From: Pholiota molesta
Taxonomy: Eukaryota > Basidiomycota > Agaricomycetes > Agaricales > Strophariaceae
Direction of reading: 5' to 3'
Assembly: GCA_014925825.1 (NCBI GenBank)
Contig: JACGCK010000006.1
Location: 806,001 to 870,000, forward strand
DNA: 64,000 bases
This document shows, in pieces, positions 37,408 to 49,113 of the stretch. The position numbers were made by a program, and so were the translations under genes. Numbering within the stretch: the stretch's first letter is position 1; the number at the start of each line of letters is the position of its first letter. The notes under the pieces are model-generated. The model was not told the origin of the DNA. It searched no databases and saw nothing but the letters and a program-made list of their open reading frames with translations.

Positions 37408-40400
37408 TCAAGAGCGCATTCCCCCTTCCACGGCCTTGTAGGCCTTGCCGTCCCGTACTCTTCGTCGTCCTCGATGCCACCATGATATCACCCCTCCTAT
37501 CATCATACTCACCATTTGCGTGCCCCAATGTTCGAATCCCAGTGACACAACAATATTGATGACGGCTGCCAAAAGCAGTGTGAACCGTGCCGATTGGGGC
37601 AAGTTCATCAGTGTTAAGAGCTTTGCTACTGTCTTTGGTGGTGCCAGCAGCACAAGGAGGTTGAAACTCGAGAGTAACACCATAGAGCACATCAGCCAAC
37701 CTGTAGTACTGTAAGCATGTCGCTCTGCAGCAAATGAAGGACCTCACCGTTTGTCCACATGGACTTGCGATATGGCGGTCCAATGCTGAAAACGGCTGCA
37801 ACTAGGATATACTGGAAACATGTTATCAAAACAGCACCGTATTTTCATAGTTGGTGGATTCCAGCTTGTTGTCTCCGCCTTCGGATGGAAGGTTTACCGG
37901 CGGAGGAGTATACCTTCGGTCGCCTTAATCAGATTTTCGTAGATGGTAAAATACGTGCAATAAACATACCATTCTTGCCTGCGTACCCAGAAGTACACCC
38001 AAAATTGCACAAGCGCCGTGATGATGATTTGGCCAATGATGCTCGCTAGTACTTTTTTTGAGACAAGACTTGCTGTTGGCCTTTTTGGATAAATTCGGGG
38101 ATACGGAAGCGTTCGTCCCACTGATGGCTTGTCAGACATCATCCACCATCACTGCCAACATACCATGCACTTACTTGTCACGGCAATAGGTATGATGATG
38201 AAGAGGTCGATATATAGGAACTACCGTGGCGTTAAGCAGGGTTGTGATCACATCAAAGCGGCAACATACCTGGAAATCACCCAGTGAGGAAGCAAATGAG
38301 TATAAGAGAGTAACAGATGTGAACTGGATCATAGAGTATAACGCCCTAGAAAAAAATCAGTAAGTGATCACGAGGTTAACGAGGAGGCGAACATGTATTT
38401 GAAGCAGCTAAAGCTGGTCACAAGAGCAGCACGTCCCTCCTTGATGACTTCGATGACACACTCAATGTCGGGTGTACTGGTGGTGAATGGTGCCGCAACG
38501 CTAGCTTCCGCCTCCGATAGGGATATTCCAACATCAGCCGCTTTTAGTGCAGCACAGTCATTTGCACCGTCTCCGCACATAAGAACGGTATAGCCGAGTG
38601 TCTGAAGGCGTTCCACAACTTCGTTCTTCTCATCCGGGGACATTCTCGCAAAAATTTGTGTTTTTACAAGCATCTGGACGTTCCATAATCAACTTAGGTA
38701 TTGAGTATGATATGAGAAAGACAAACGCGTTGAACGGTCTCGAGGGGCGCATAATTGAGCATCCAGCGAAAAACATCTCCAGTGATAACAAGCGAATAAT
38801 CTTGATAATTTATTTCATCGGCTTCTACCCCATGGTGAGGTGGAGGCGTCATGGGCTTGAGGCTGTACGAATCAAGCTTCCACAAGGGGTCATCCATGGA
38901 GGACCAGACGAGTTTTGAATTAGGTGTTGTGGCACTACCTATCCAACTCGTATCTTCAGCCAGGATACAAAGATGGGAGATGCATAACGAACCTCGGAGA
39001 AAGGCGGGTGAAAATACATGAGCGGCTTGGTTGATGAGGCTGCACTCGCGTGCCACACTGACTGCCGTCAGAGGATTATCCCCCGTAATCATCCTACACG
39101 CTAGGTGCGCAGAGCGCAGGGCTTGAATAGCGGGAGTCGTCCCAGGCTTGAGTCTGTTCTCAAATATGACAAGACCTAGAAATTTCAATCTAGATTCGGC
39201 TTGTTCTCTATCGTAAACTGTAAGTGGTATACTCGTCTCGATAGCGATAAGAATCGTACCTCTTCATCCTTTGGGCTTTTAGCCATGACAAGCCTTCGAT
39301 GCTCTTGCCAGCAATGGCAATGACACGATATCCGCGTTTCGTATAGTAGGATAATAGATCATCATAATCCTCAGGGACTAGTCAAGTGTGAGTTCCGCTG
39401 TTTCGAGCATCGAATGAAATACACACAAGAAGATTTGTCGCAAATTTCTGCCATGACTTCCGGAGCACCCTTGACATAGATTTCCATACTGCTGCTTTTC
39501 AGCCGTTTTACGATCACGCTCATCCTACGAAGTGATGAGACAAAGTCGAAGGCACGGATCACTCCTAATTCCAGGAAATGGGCGTGCTAAAGGACAATGG
39601 TTGAGATAGATCTAAGATGCCATCCGAGAATATCTTACCTTTGAAGCTCCCTTCAAAGCATCTTCCAAGCGGAACTGAGCACTTCCGGGCGGTCGAACGA
39701 CTGTCTGGACTAAAGCTGCCTGGTCGATAACCGCGCCTTTTGCCTTGATGTTCCCGGTACCAGCAACACGGCCTTCTTCGAGAGTCCATCGTGTGAAGCT
39801 AAACATCTTGATGTCCAATGGATCGCCAATCACTTCTCCCTCTACCATTTTCAACGAATGGCAAGTCGCTAAGGCGTGCAAAAACGTTGCCTTATCCTTG
39901 CTTAACGGCATATCGTGGACATCTTCTAGCAATTCCCCAAATCTGTGCGCAGATCTGTCCAGACTACGAACTCCAAGGATATCCAATCCGTCTTCGGTCA
40001 GTGTGCCCGTCTTGTCGAAGCAACACACGTTGATTTTACCGGCAACGTTCACGCGGCTCGGCGATATACAGTAGATCCCAAGCTTCCTCAAACGACCTAT
40101 GGCAAGCTAGTTCCTATTGACAGTGTGGCTGGCAGAGCAGGAGGAACGACCACAGTGATTAAATCTAAAGCTCGGACGACTATAGTGTGCCATGGAAGCT
40201 ATAGTATTTCTTGAGCATTTCCCCGTTTTGGATAGAAAAGGGAGAAGGGGCTTACACCAATTCTGACAAACTCGATAGCACTGAAGCAGAACCCCAGACC
40301 GGCAATACCGGCTAGTACGCCGATGAATCTGACCGAATCACGGTAGAATTTGAAACCGATAGGTTTTGGGAAGAGCATTGAGCGGATAAGTGCTCCTTTG

Positions 40401-42718
40401 GTTGTGTTGAATCCTAGAAAATTGCGACAAGAATTAGCAACAGAAAAGACAGAGAAAAAAGGGATAAATCACCTGTTCGAGCTACAACAGCCATTGCAGG
40501 TCGACTTTGCCCTTCCGGCGTCAAAGCGCCTCGTATCCGAACAACTCGTGTTCCCCCATAGAGGAATGTTTTAGCATTCTCGGTCTTGTCATCTCGCCAT
40601 TTGATAATATCTTCGTCTTTGATGGGTATCTTGCTCACAGGCACGCTCTCCCCCGTCAGCATGCTTTCATTGACAATGGCATCTCCAGAAAGTAGAAAGA
40701 GATCAGCTGGTATGAGTGAGATACGAGAGTCCGAAAGGTTAACAATATCTCCGGGGACTAGTTCAATGGAATCAGACTCCACCCCTACAAAAGATATTTG
40801 GTCAGTTGACTTTGGTTTATTCAGTTTTATGAAATTCAAACGCACAAGACCCAGATTTCAGAACATCATCGAACAAACAAGCTTTGACATTTCCTTCATA
40901 CGGGCTACTGTCTGCAAGACAAAATATAAGAATGTTAATCCTTGAGGTATGAAAATCAACCGAACCTTCTTCGTTTCGATCAATGTCGTCGTGATACTGA
41001 TCACGGAAATAAGGGCAATGCAAAATGCATAGTAATAGTAGTCATCCAAAGACCATAAGATGATACTAGCAATTTGGAATACATAGAAGGGGTGAATGAC
41101 CTGAGCGAGATGAGAAAGAAAATTTGATTTGAGAGATAGCTATGTACCTCGTCTACTAAGAGGGATATCGTCGATTTGCCTTCAATGTCGATTTCATTTT
41201 TTCCGAATAATAGTCTGCGCTGCTCTCTTATCTGTTCGTCTAAAGGGATTTGCATGGAGGCCACCCCGGTCCAATTTGGGTCTCTCCAATCTCTGCGATG
41301 TGTTACACTCCAAGTATAATCCAAGGCCCAAAAATCTCACCTAATAAGGTTAAAAGTCCAGTCCTTGGGTCCACAGCAAATCGGGTATGTCGGTAATCAG
41401 TAATAAGGAGATATTTCAGCATGCCATTCTCCACTGAGTACTTCTCGTTAGAAGGCTTGATGATTTCGGCTTCTGTGCCGGGGATTATGGGCAATGTTCC
41501 ATGAAATACGGTAGATATATGGTATGGATAGTGAATTTCTTTGATCGGAAGAAGGCTGATAGCTTTGTATGAAGACTAGGAATACATAAGTTTGGGTTGC
41601 ACAAGCATCATATAGGGCAAAGCGCACCTCAACGACCAAAAACCCGTTGTGAGAATCAATAAATGCCTTTTCTCGAGCAACCCATCGAAGCCACAAGTGG
41701 GGAAACCAATGCCCAAGTAGACCAAGGATGCCGAAGGTTAGTACACAACATATTCGCCAAAGCCAAACGCGCCAAGGTATTGTTTCATAGCCTACAAAGC
41801 GTACTGTGCTATCTTCATCAGGGATATGGACGGTTTGCCGACTTGGTGGACCAGCCGGGGGCGGTGCAAGTAGTGTAAAGCTAGTATCCATATCAATACG
41901 AGATTCGCCGCCGAATATGGGATCAAGATTGAGCAGCGGCAAAGTTTGAGTTCCTTCAGTAGGACTGGACGGTTCAGAGTCGTATGTCATGCTCGCAGTT
42001 ATTGACTCGTTGTCGCGACTAATCTCCACAGAATGCTGTGATTCATTGTCAGAAGCCTCTTCTCCAGATGAATAGCCCCAGCGCTCTTCGTCTTCGTCAT
42101 CTGTGTCCAGAGCATGTTCAGATGCAGCGGAACGACTACTCCGTCTGGAAAGGCGGCTCGTTGAGAACGCTGAGATACCGAGGAACGACGATAGGGAGAT
42201 GCATCTGAAGGGCCAGCTCTTCCAAATAAGTGTGCAATGTTGTCGAAAACGGAGGCACGGTGTGTAGGCGATGGTGGCGACTTTCCGCGCCGCCTCGACC
42301 TGCTGGCAGCACTGATAGCGTCATTATCAAGAAGCGAGTCGGACTCGGCTTGGTCTTCGTGATAGCCATTCGATTGTTCGATACTTTGACGAGATAATTG
42401 ACTGTCTCTGCTATTTCTGCGGTTCCTATACGAGGTCCTGGATTCTATGCTTCTTCGTCGAGATAGCAAAAGGTCACTGCTCCTCCTTCCTAGTTCTATG
42501 TGGGACATTCTGGAAACGCTGCTGGGGTTCGCCGTATGGCCTGGTCCAGCGAACGTAGAACCCTCTCCGTTCTCGTCATAGTAGCTGTTGTACTGAGAGT
42601 CGCGTCGGCTGCGGCGGTCGTTGTCCAGCGCCTGGTCAATATCCAGGGGAGATGCACCTTCTGTGTAGTCATAGGCTGGCTCTTCCAGGTTTGACGAAGT
42701 ACCTGCGATTGGTGACAT
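37408..42718 (-). CDS. P5B-type cation-transporting ATPase (Ypk9/ATP13A2-like)
   Basis: P-type ATPase of vacuole or lysosome membranes, a family linked to polyamine and metal handling. The membrane-helix-4 motif is [20 protein letters not shown], not PPELP, marks subtype P5B. Other motifs: [15 protein letters not shown] (actuator), [17 protein letters not shown] (phosphorylated Asp), [51 protein letters not shown] and [14 protein letters not shown]. The C-terminus is hydrophobic, then [19 protein letters not shown] Ser/Arg/Asp-rich N-terminus of about 230 residues precedes the first membrane segment, within the usual range for fungal P5B pumps. About 15 introns. Two frame breaks, cured by one base: 40104-40105 (just after PPALP) and 42149-42151 (in the N-terminal tail). 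The start at 42718 is the first ATG; the frame stays open upstream. Confidence 0.9.
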
Positions 42719-42989
42719 CTCATACGCGTCGTCCCTACGGCTCGTAGGTAATGTCGAAGAGGCCGCTTTATCCGTGATGTGAAGAGATTTCAGGGAAGAG
42801 GAATCAAATTCAGCTGAACCGACCCAACATCGCTTCTGCCCTGTTTTGAGATCATTCCGGCAAAGCGGGCCGAGAGCTCACGAATGAGAACGTCGAGCGA
42901 GGTATTGGTATTTATTTCAGGAGAATTTCATGAGGATTCCCTATTTTCGCACACCATGCTCCACCCACTCACACTCACACTCAGCCAGG

Positions 42990-43363
42990 CACACTCACAC
43001 TCGGGCTCTATAGTCGGGCTCGGCACGGCGGCATTTTCCGGCAATCATTAAGCGTTCAAAGTCAGCAAGTGTATAGCCACCAAGCTCGTGTGCCCCATAC
43101 TTGTTAGGGTTCGCTTAGGGCTTAGGTTTAGGGCTTAGGTTTTAGGGCTTAGGGCTTAGGGCTTAGGGTTTAGTGTTTAGGGGGTAGGGCTTAGGATATA
43201 TCTATTGAAACCTTGGGAAGGAAGGTCATTGAGGGAGGTCATTGATACTTAGGGGCATTTAGGTAATCAAACTCAGCAATCAATGCCGTCATGCCGTTAG
43301 AACTTCAGTGTGAGTGTGACGGACCGAGTGTGATTGGGACCCAGTGGAGCGAGTGTGAGTGTG
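42990..43363. mobile_element. Possible small inverted-repeat element
   Basis: CACACTCACACTCG (42990-43003) and its exact reverse complement CGAGTGTGAGTGTG (43350-43363) bound a 374-base segment. A second, inner and outer set of the same simple motif lies at 42968-42985 and 43307-43319. There is no ORF, and I see no clear target-site duplication. The repeats are low-complexity, so chance is possible. Confidence 0.3.
43103..43195 (+). repeat. Degenerate telomere-like repeat, interstitial
   Basis: About a dozen imperfect units of TTAGGG, TTTAGGG and CTTAGGG in one orientation. TTAGGG is the telomere repeat of most fungi. The array is internal, between two intact genes. Confidence 0.75.
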
Positions 43364-43625
43364 TCGAAAATGGTATATCCTCGAATTTCATTGTCGAAAT
43401 CTTTGCCACACCGTAGAGGGTTGCTCATGATGAGACTGGGATCGCCCGTGCTCATAATGCGAATTGCACCCGCACGTATGTACCGGCTTTTGACAAGCCG
43501 GCGCTTCATCATATGTAGTGGGTGCCTGTCCCCACAACCACTTGACCTTGGTCCCTTCGCAGGCTCCTCTTTATCTTTCTGCTACTCGACCTTAGAATCT
43601 ACTCTTGGATTATATCTCATCAACC

Positions 43626-45119
43626 ATGTCCGGCGTCTACGGCAAAGTCAGGACTCAATCCAAGGGCATGGAGGAACATTACCAGAGAACGACGGCACGT
43701 ATTCAACAGATTCAATCCCAACTCGACAACACTGTTCGTTCAGGAAAGCTAAAGGGCAAAGTTTGTATTATTACTGGAGTTGGATCTTTGAAAGGGATAG
43801 GGTAAGCAGCCTGTCTATCTTTCTCATATTCAACTGACATCTTGTTGGACCGCTTTAGACGTGCTAGTGCCATCTTGTTTGCACACGAGGGTGAGCTGAC
43901 ACTTTCGCCAATGTTTGAGTTTAACTGAATTGAAGTAGGAGCGAAACATCTCTATCTTTTGGACTTCGATCCAACGAACTTGCCTGATCTGAAGTCAACT
44001 ATTGAGAAAAAGTACCCAGATGTCAAGGTGTGCCAAGCCAACATAGTAAAAGTGGCTCCAAATAATCTTTGGAATAGGTCACGACTCTGCAAGCAGACGC
44101 TGCAGATGAAAAGGCTATATCAAATGTCTGCGATCAAGCCCTTCGCGAAGAGGGCAGACTGGACGTCTTCTTTGCTAATGTAAGATAGCTCAAGCGTTAC
44201 GTGTCAAATATTCGTAACTCCTTAACATTTGGCTGCTAGGCTGGTATTGCTTCCAAGGATGCATTGGCAGATACTTCTGTGGAGACGTTTATGAATACCA
44301 TGCGTGTCAACGCACTCTCGTTCGTGGAGTCGAATTTGGCCATGGTTTGCACTTCCTGATTATTATAAATGTGTCTTTAGGTGTTTCCTTGCTGTCAAAC
44401 ACGGATCGGCCGCTATGTTGAAGACCAACGACTCAAGGGGGAAATTGTTAAGCAGCGGCAGTATCATCCTCACGGCGTCAAGTGCGTAAATGGCTAATGG
44501 ATGAACATTGCAGCTAACATATGTTTCTAGCCGCTGGTATCAGATCCGGAGCCGGTACTATTGACTGTGAGTGTCGTTCTTGTATTGTTATGAACTCATT
44601 TACATATAACGCTTCTCTCAGACAGCGCAAGCAAAGCTGCGTGAGTCTAAAAAGAACTTTGAAGTGTGCAGACCCTAATGGTTATCCTTTTCTCTAGGGT
44701 GAACTCTATTGCAAAGAACTCGGCGTATCAACTCCAAAAGACTGATATTCGCGTCAATACGATCTGCCCTGGTCTGATTGAAACGGGTATGACAGGCGAT
44801 ACATTCGAATACGCTCGTCAGCGCGGTTCAGCTGGAAAAATTGGACAGCTCAATGCTTTGGGCAGATTTGGCGTTCCACAAGGTGTGTCGTGCGCATAAC
44901 AGGCATGATAGTTTGTTTTAAAACATTGTTCAGAAATTGCAAATGCCGCTCTCTTTTTGGCTTCCGGTATGCATCATGTCTTATTCTGCGTCTTTATGTT
45001 ATCTGATTTTTTTGTCTTGTTCCCATATAGACGATTCCAGCTATGTGAACGGCCAGAATATAGCTGTTGATGGTGGATTGTCCTCATCGCACCCTGTAGT
45101 CCCGGGAAGATGGGCTTAG
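43626..45119 (+). CDS. Short-chain dehydrogenase/reductase
   Basis: NAD(P)-dependent classical SDR. About nine exons. The N-terminus carries a 45-residue helical extension (MSGVYGKVRTQSKGMEEHYQ...) before the Rossmann glycine motif TGVGSLKGIG. Then HLYLLDFDPTNL (acidic residue after strand 2, suggesting NAD preference), FFANAGIASKDA (NAG motif), ILTASSAGIRSGAGTIDYSA with SASKAA (Ser-Tyr-Lys catalytic residues as S...YSASK), ICPGLIETGMT, and the end YVNGQNIAVDGGLSSSHPV. Frame intact. Substrate not decidable; basidiomycete relatives are annotated only as oxidoreductases. Confidence 0.85.
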
Positions 45120-48100
45120 GCATTGCAAGTGAGCCATTATGGAATGATGTAGATTACTTGTCTTGAGAAATGAGAAATAGGACGATATACTCGATAATCA
45201 GCCTCTCACTACGATTTCAATTGCAGATTTTTTTTTGAGAATTAAAGCAACCTTAGGACGAGAAAGCCTTAGAAAGAGCCACCTTTAGCTTAGTTGGGTA
45301 AATATATCCATAATAGTAGAACGCAATAGCCGCGGCGAGTTGCGATGTACGTTGAATATACGTGTTTCCGTTGAATCCATCTAAATAGCGAGTCGCTGCA
45401 TCGAACTCTATCATAGTCAAGTACCATGATGCATCTTAGTAAGGAAACCCTCCCAACAGTAAGTATTTTACTGAGAAAAGGTGAACATCGTTAACACGGG
45501 GATGTTTGGCTAGGCGGCGTTAATTAGTCACTGCAAACGTACCTGCTATTGTGAGCCAGCGCAGATCCTTCTTGAACGGGCTGAGACTCAACCAAAACTC
45601 AACAAGGCGTAACACGTCTAGACACAACCCCTCACAAATCAACAGAGTCCTTTCGAGCGAGCGGGAATTTCTAACCTGAACTCACGTTAGCCCTCGTCGT
45701 CACAGCCTCACCTTTTCGAGTGTATATGATTGTCGGCCACCAGCTGAAAATTCGCGTACAGCACACCATCTCAACGGAATGATGATCCAAGTACGAAACC
45801 TCAAGCATCGCAGCGTAAAGTGGAACCGCCTAATCTGTTGACTAGTTCAGAACCTGCTGGAGCCCAGACGAATACCATGCCTGGGGTTCATCTTGTCTTC
45901 CGACGACGCTTCGTTGAATTGTTGGCTTCCATCATTCACTTGTCTTCTCGTGCGGCAGAGACAGGGCTTCCACTCATCGAACGAATCGACTTCTTATGCA
46001 TGTGCACCAATGTTCGAAGGGTTCCAACCATCGTCAAAATAAAATTGACAACGACTGTAGCAAGACTACAACGCGGAGGTGGGTGGCTGGCGTAACACGT
46101 TTCTACGTCTTATTTGCAGTCTCATCTGGATAGCTCTTCGTTCGCTTCTGTAGCCTTCACAAACTGTGAATCATGTGGATAAAGAATATCACGGCGGCCA
46201 GCCGCTATCCAACCCTACAGCAACACACAATTAATAGTCGACGACTTTCAAAGAAGGCGAAACACTACCAGGTCTGTGAATGGGTAATTTTTTCAAGGAA
46301 CGTCTTTCTGATAATTTTTCCGGTTTATGGGCACCTAATTTTCCAAATATCGAAAAAGGCAAAATAAGAGCATAATGGACGTTTCATGGGTGCTTCACCA
46401 AACGGGAGTAACAAAAATTATCGGCAATGCATTTTGCGCTGGAGACATAGAAACGTGTTCCGTGCCACCGTTGCATTGTAATCGTTACAGCAAGAATTTG
46501 CTCAGCCTTAACTTGGGTTCATCGTGGGGGTAATGGTATTCGAAGACCACGTCATCGTGGTCGGCACATACTCCATTCCCATGGTACTGACCTCCATGCA
46601 GTTGGGCACATAAAGTGCGCAACATGTATCATGCGAGGACAACATCGGTTGGGTATAAGCCGACCGGGGGCGTGGTCTTCTGGAGCGGGACGCAGGAAGG
46701 TGTCATTGAAGAGCGCATACTGTGCTCACCATCGTGGCTCAACAGTCTAGATATGTCCCCGGACATTATTTGGGTCCCACCCTGCTTGGAAAGAAGAATC
46801 GATTCTAGCTTTAACAACGACGTAGTTCACTTACCAAAGTATCCTGGTCCTAGAAATGGGAACGTTGGAGCCCAGATCTTGACGATGGCGGTCGGGCTTG
46901 AACTGAGGTGGTGAGGTTCAATGTTTGACCAATTTGAGTTATTGGCTTACCGAATGATCTTTAGGGATATTGTAACCGTGCACAACATGTCGACTAATTG
47001 TCGATGGTCGATTACACCGGTACCAAGGAAGGAAAGATATTGAAGACTTGCCTTTGAATCAAAGGATTCAGCCCTTTTATAGGAGTACCCACAGTGCGCC
47101 GCGATAATGTACCCGTGCCGCTGAAGCATTGCAATCTTATGCTCTATGTTGCTTTATTTTGCCAAGTGAGCCAATTCGTCCGCGAGATCATTCCAAATAT
47201 GAACTATTTCACTCCCTCAAGATTTCAGATTCTTAATCCCGCAATCAGGGTTCAGAACTCCCTTGTCTTCTCTAATTCCTCACACCACATTTTAAAGAGG
47301 AAACCCATCGATTGTAATTGTACTTAGGACGCGCCAATTGGGGTTCGATACGTCTCCATATTGTCGTATTTCAACTACGCATTCCACGCAGTCACCGCCT
47401 TTGGCACACACATCCCTTCGATGTGCTATCATCACCCAAATTAACAGCAGACTTGCAAGTCTTCTGACACATGTGCCCCCAACAAAAATCTCGCTGCCCC
47501 GGTGACAGCGCAGAATGGAGTTGCAGATTAGGGCTCCAGGGCGTTCGAACAAGTCTCGAAATGGCAAGCGCAATCGGCTCACTACAAGCTTTGTCTACTC
47601 CTTTTCTCCATCTGCTTCTTGTGAACACGACTTCTTTCATCGATATAACTTTTTTTGACCGAATTAGAGTGAAGGATTTCCGATTCTCTGGCGCATGTTT
47701 TCGGAAGAAAACATCTTCGTTGGGGATTCAGAAATAACGAACTCGATCCTGGCCTTTCCTTGCCGCAAGGCTACCGGAAACCATGCAACTTGTATTAAGG
47801 ATCTGATACTCTCCGGTGCAATGAATCCTATTCTTTCCGTTCCGATTCCGCGCCCTTTTCGTTGATAATGTCATTTAAATTAACGATATGACGGCTGACT
47901 TAGCGTCCTCCTTATTCATGGATGCGCCCTCCAATGCATCGAGTCATGCTATGATAAGGACCGTGGATGTTCAGGCTTCTTAGACCCACGAGGCTGTGTC
48001 TCTGTTGGAGCAGCCCTCGAGCAGTCCAAGGCCCGCCTTCAAAAGATTGGAGATTTACCACTGCCTCCCCACCGAACTTGGTACACGCAGGCACACGCTT

Positions 48101-49113
48101 TGGCGGCATCTTTTTCAAGTTATGTGGCACTCCAATATGTCGGTGACCGTTGCCAAGTCCAATTCTTGCGAAGGCCTTTTTTATTCCAAGTTTTTGAGGT
48201 ATGCAGTCATAACGTTATCAAATTATATCAGTTGTTTTTGGCCGTTTTGCTTAATGTTCTTCGCAGCGCGTGAACGCGTGAATTCCTAAAGCTGATCGCC
48301 GAGCTGTGGGTTCCATCTGTTTATGTCAGGCATTCCCGACCACCCACAGCCACCCACTCACCTTCCCGCCGGAAAATTTCGGGCCCATGAGGGTGGCCCT
48401 ACTTAATGCATGTGAGCATATATGGCCAGCGTTTTGGGTTGTTGGAAAAAATCGTTGATTGGGCACGGTGCTGAAAAGCCTCAAGCTCTCAGGAATGCTT
48501 CGGCCCTCCTTTTCAAAGTAAAACTTATCTGAACAACTCGCCATTTTTTTTCTTTACAACCGAATAAGTGCTTTTTACTGTTGTTGATCATACAAATAAC
48601 CACTTATGGTACTACCATTCATTGATCATGGTGGAGTTTGACGCTCTTCGCTTCAATCCAGGGCTATTGAACTTGAAGTGGATCCAAAGCCCACTCTTCT
48701 AGGACTCGTACACCAGAAAGGATGCACCAGGTTTCCACCATCAAAGCTATATTGTGGAATCTTTGCTCCACAAACTTGAAACTCAAGATATGATTTGTCT
48801 AGGGTGTTTATTATCAGCTCGCATTTACCAAACGTTTACGTTGATTCTTCAATGCATCTAATGCATTGTGTCATACTTAGATAGAAGGCAACTACTAACA
48901 CAAAGTGCCGAAAACATAAGTTGTTTAAACAAAAACTTTCACCCAAATATGCAAATGAATTCCATAGCCTCAACTTTAAACCTTAAATCTGTACGTACTA
49001 AATAAACAAAATGATTGGAAGCTGATTCAAGATAAGCATTGATACATCTACAACCCGTTGGTTCGATTTGTCTAGTTGTAGTTTGCCTATGTGTGACTCT
49101 GCCAACGAAAGTA
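45120..49113. other. Gene-poor region, 4 kb
   Basis: No ORF here reads as a known protein. The longest (45820-46095, 46615-46914 plus; 47292-47640 minus) are about 80-100 codons, with no start context, splice partners or domain that I recognise. A short stretch at 48335-48385 has direct and inverted GC-rich motifs (CCACCCAC, GCCGGAAAATTTC) that echo the 43-kb inverted-repeat segment weakly. It could be an old, decayed insertion. Confidence 0.4.

Noticed and set aside
37388..37801. Minus-strand ORF of 137 codons
   Set aside because: It overlaps the true P5B C-terminus (frame ending [12 protein letters not shown]) in another frame and has no family features.
46615..46914. Plus-strand ORF of 99 codons after a TATA-like element
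   Set aside because: No recognisable domain, no splice partners and atypical composition; left as non-coding for lack of support.
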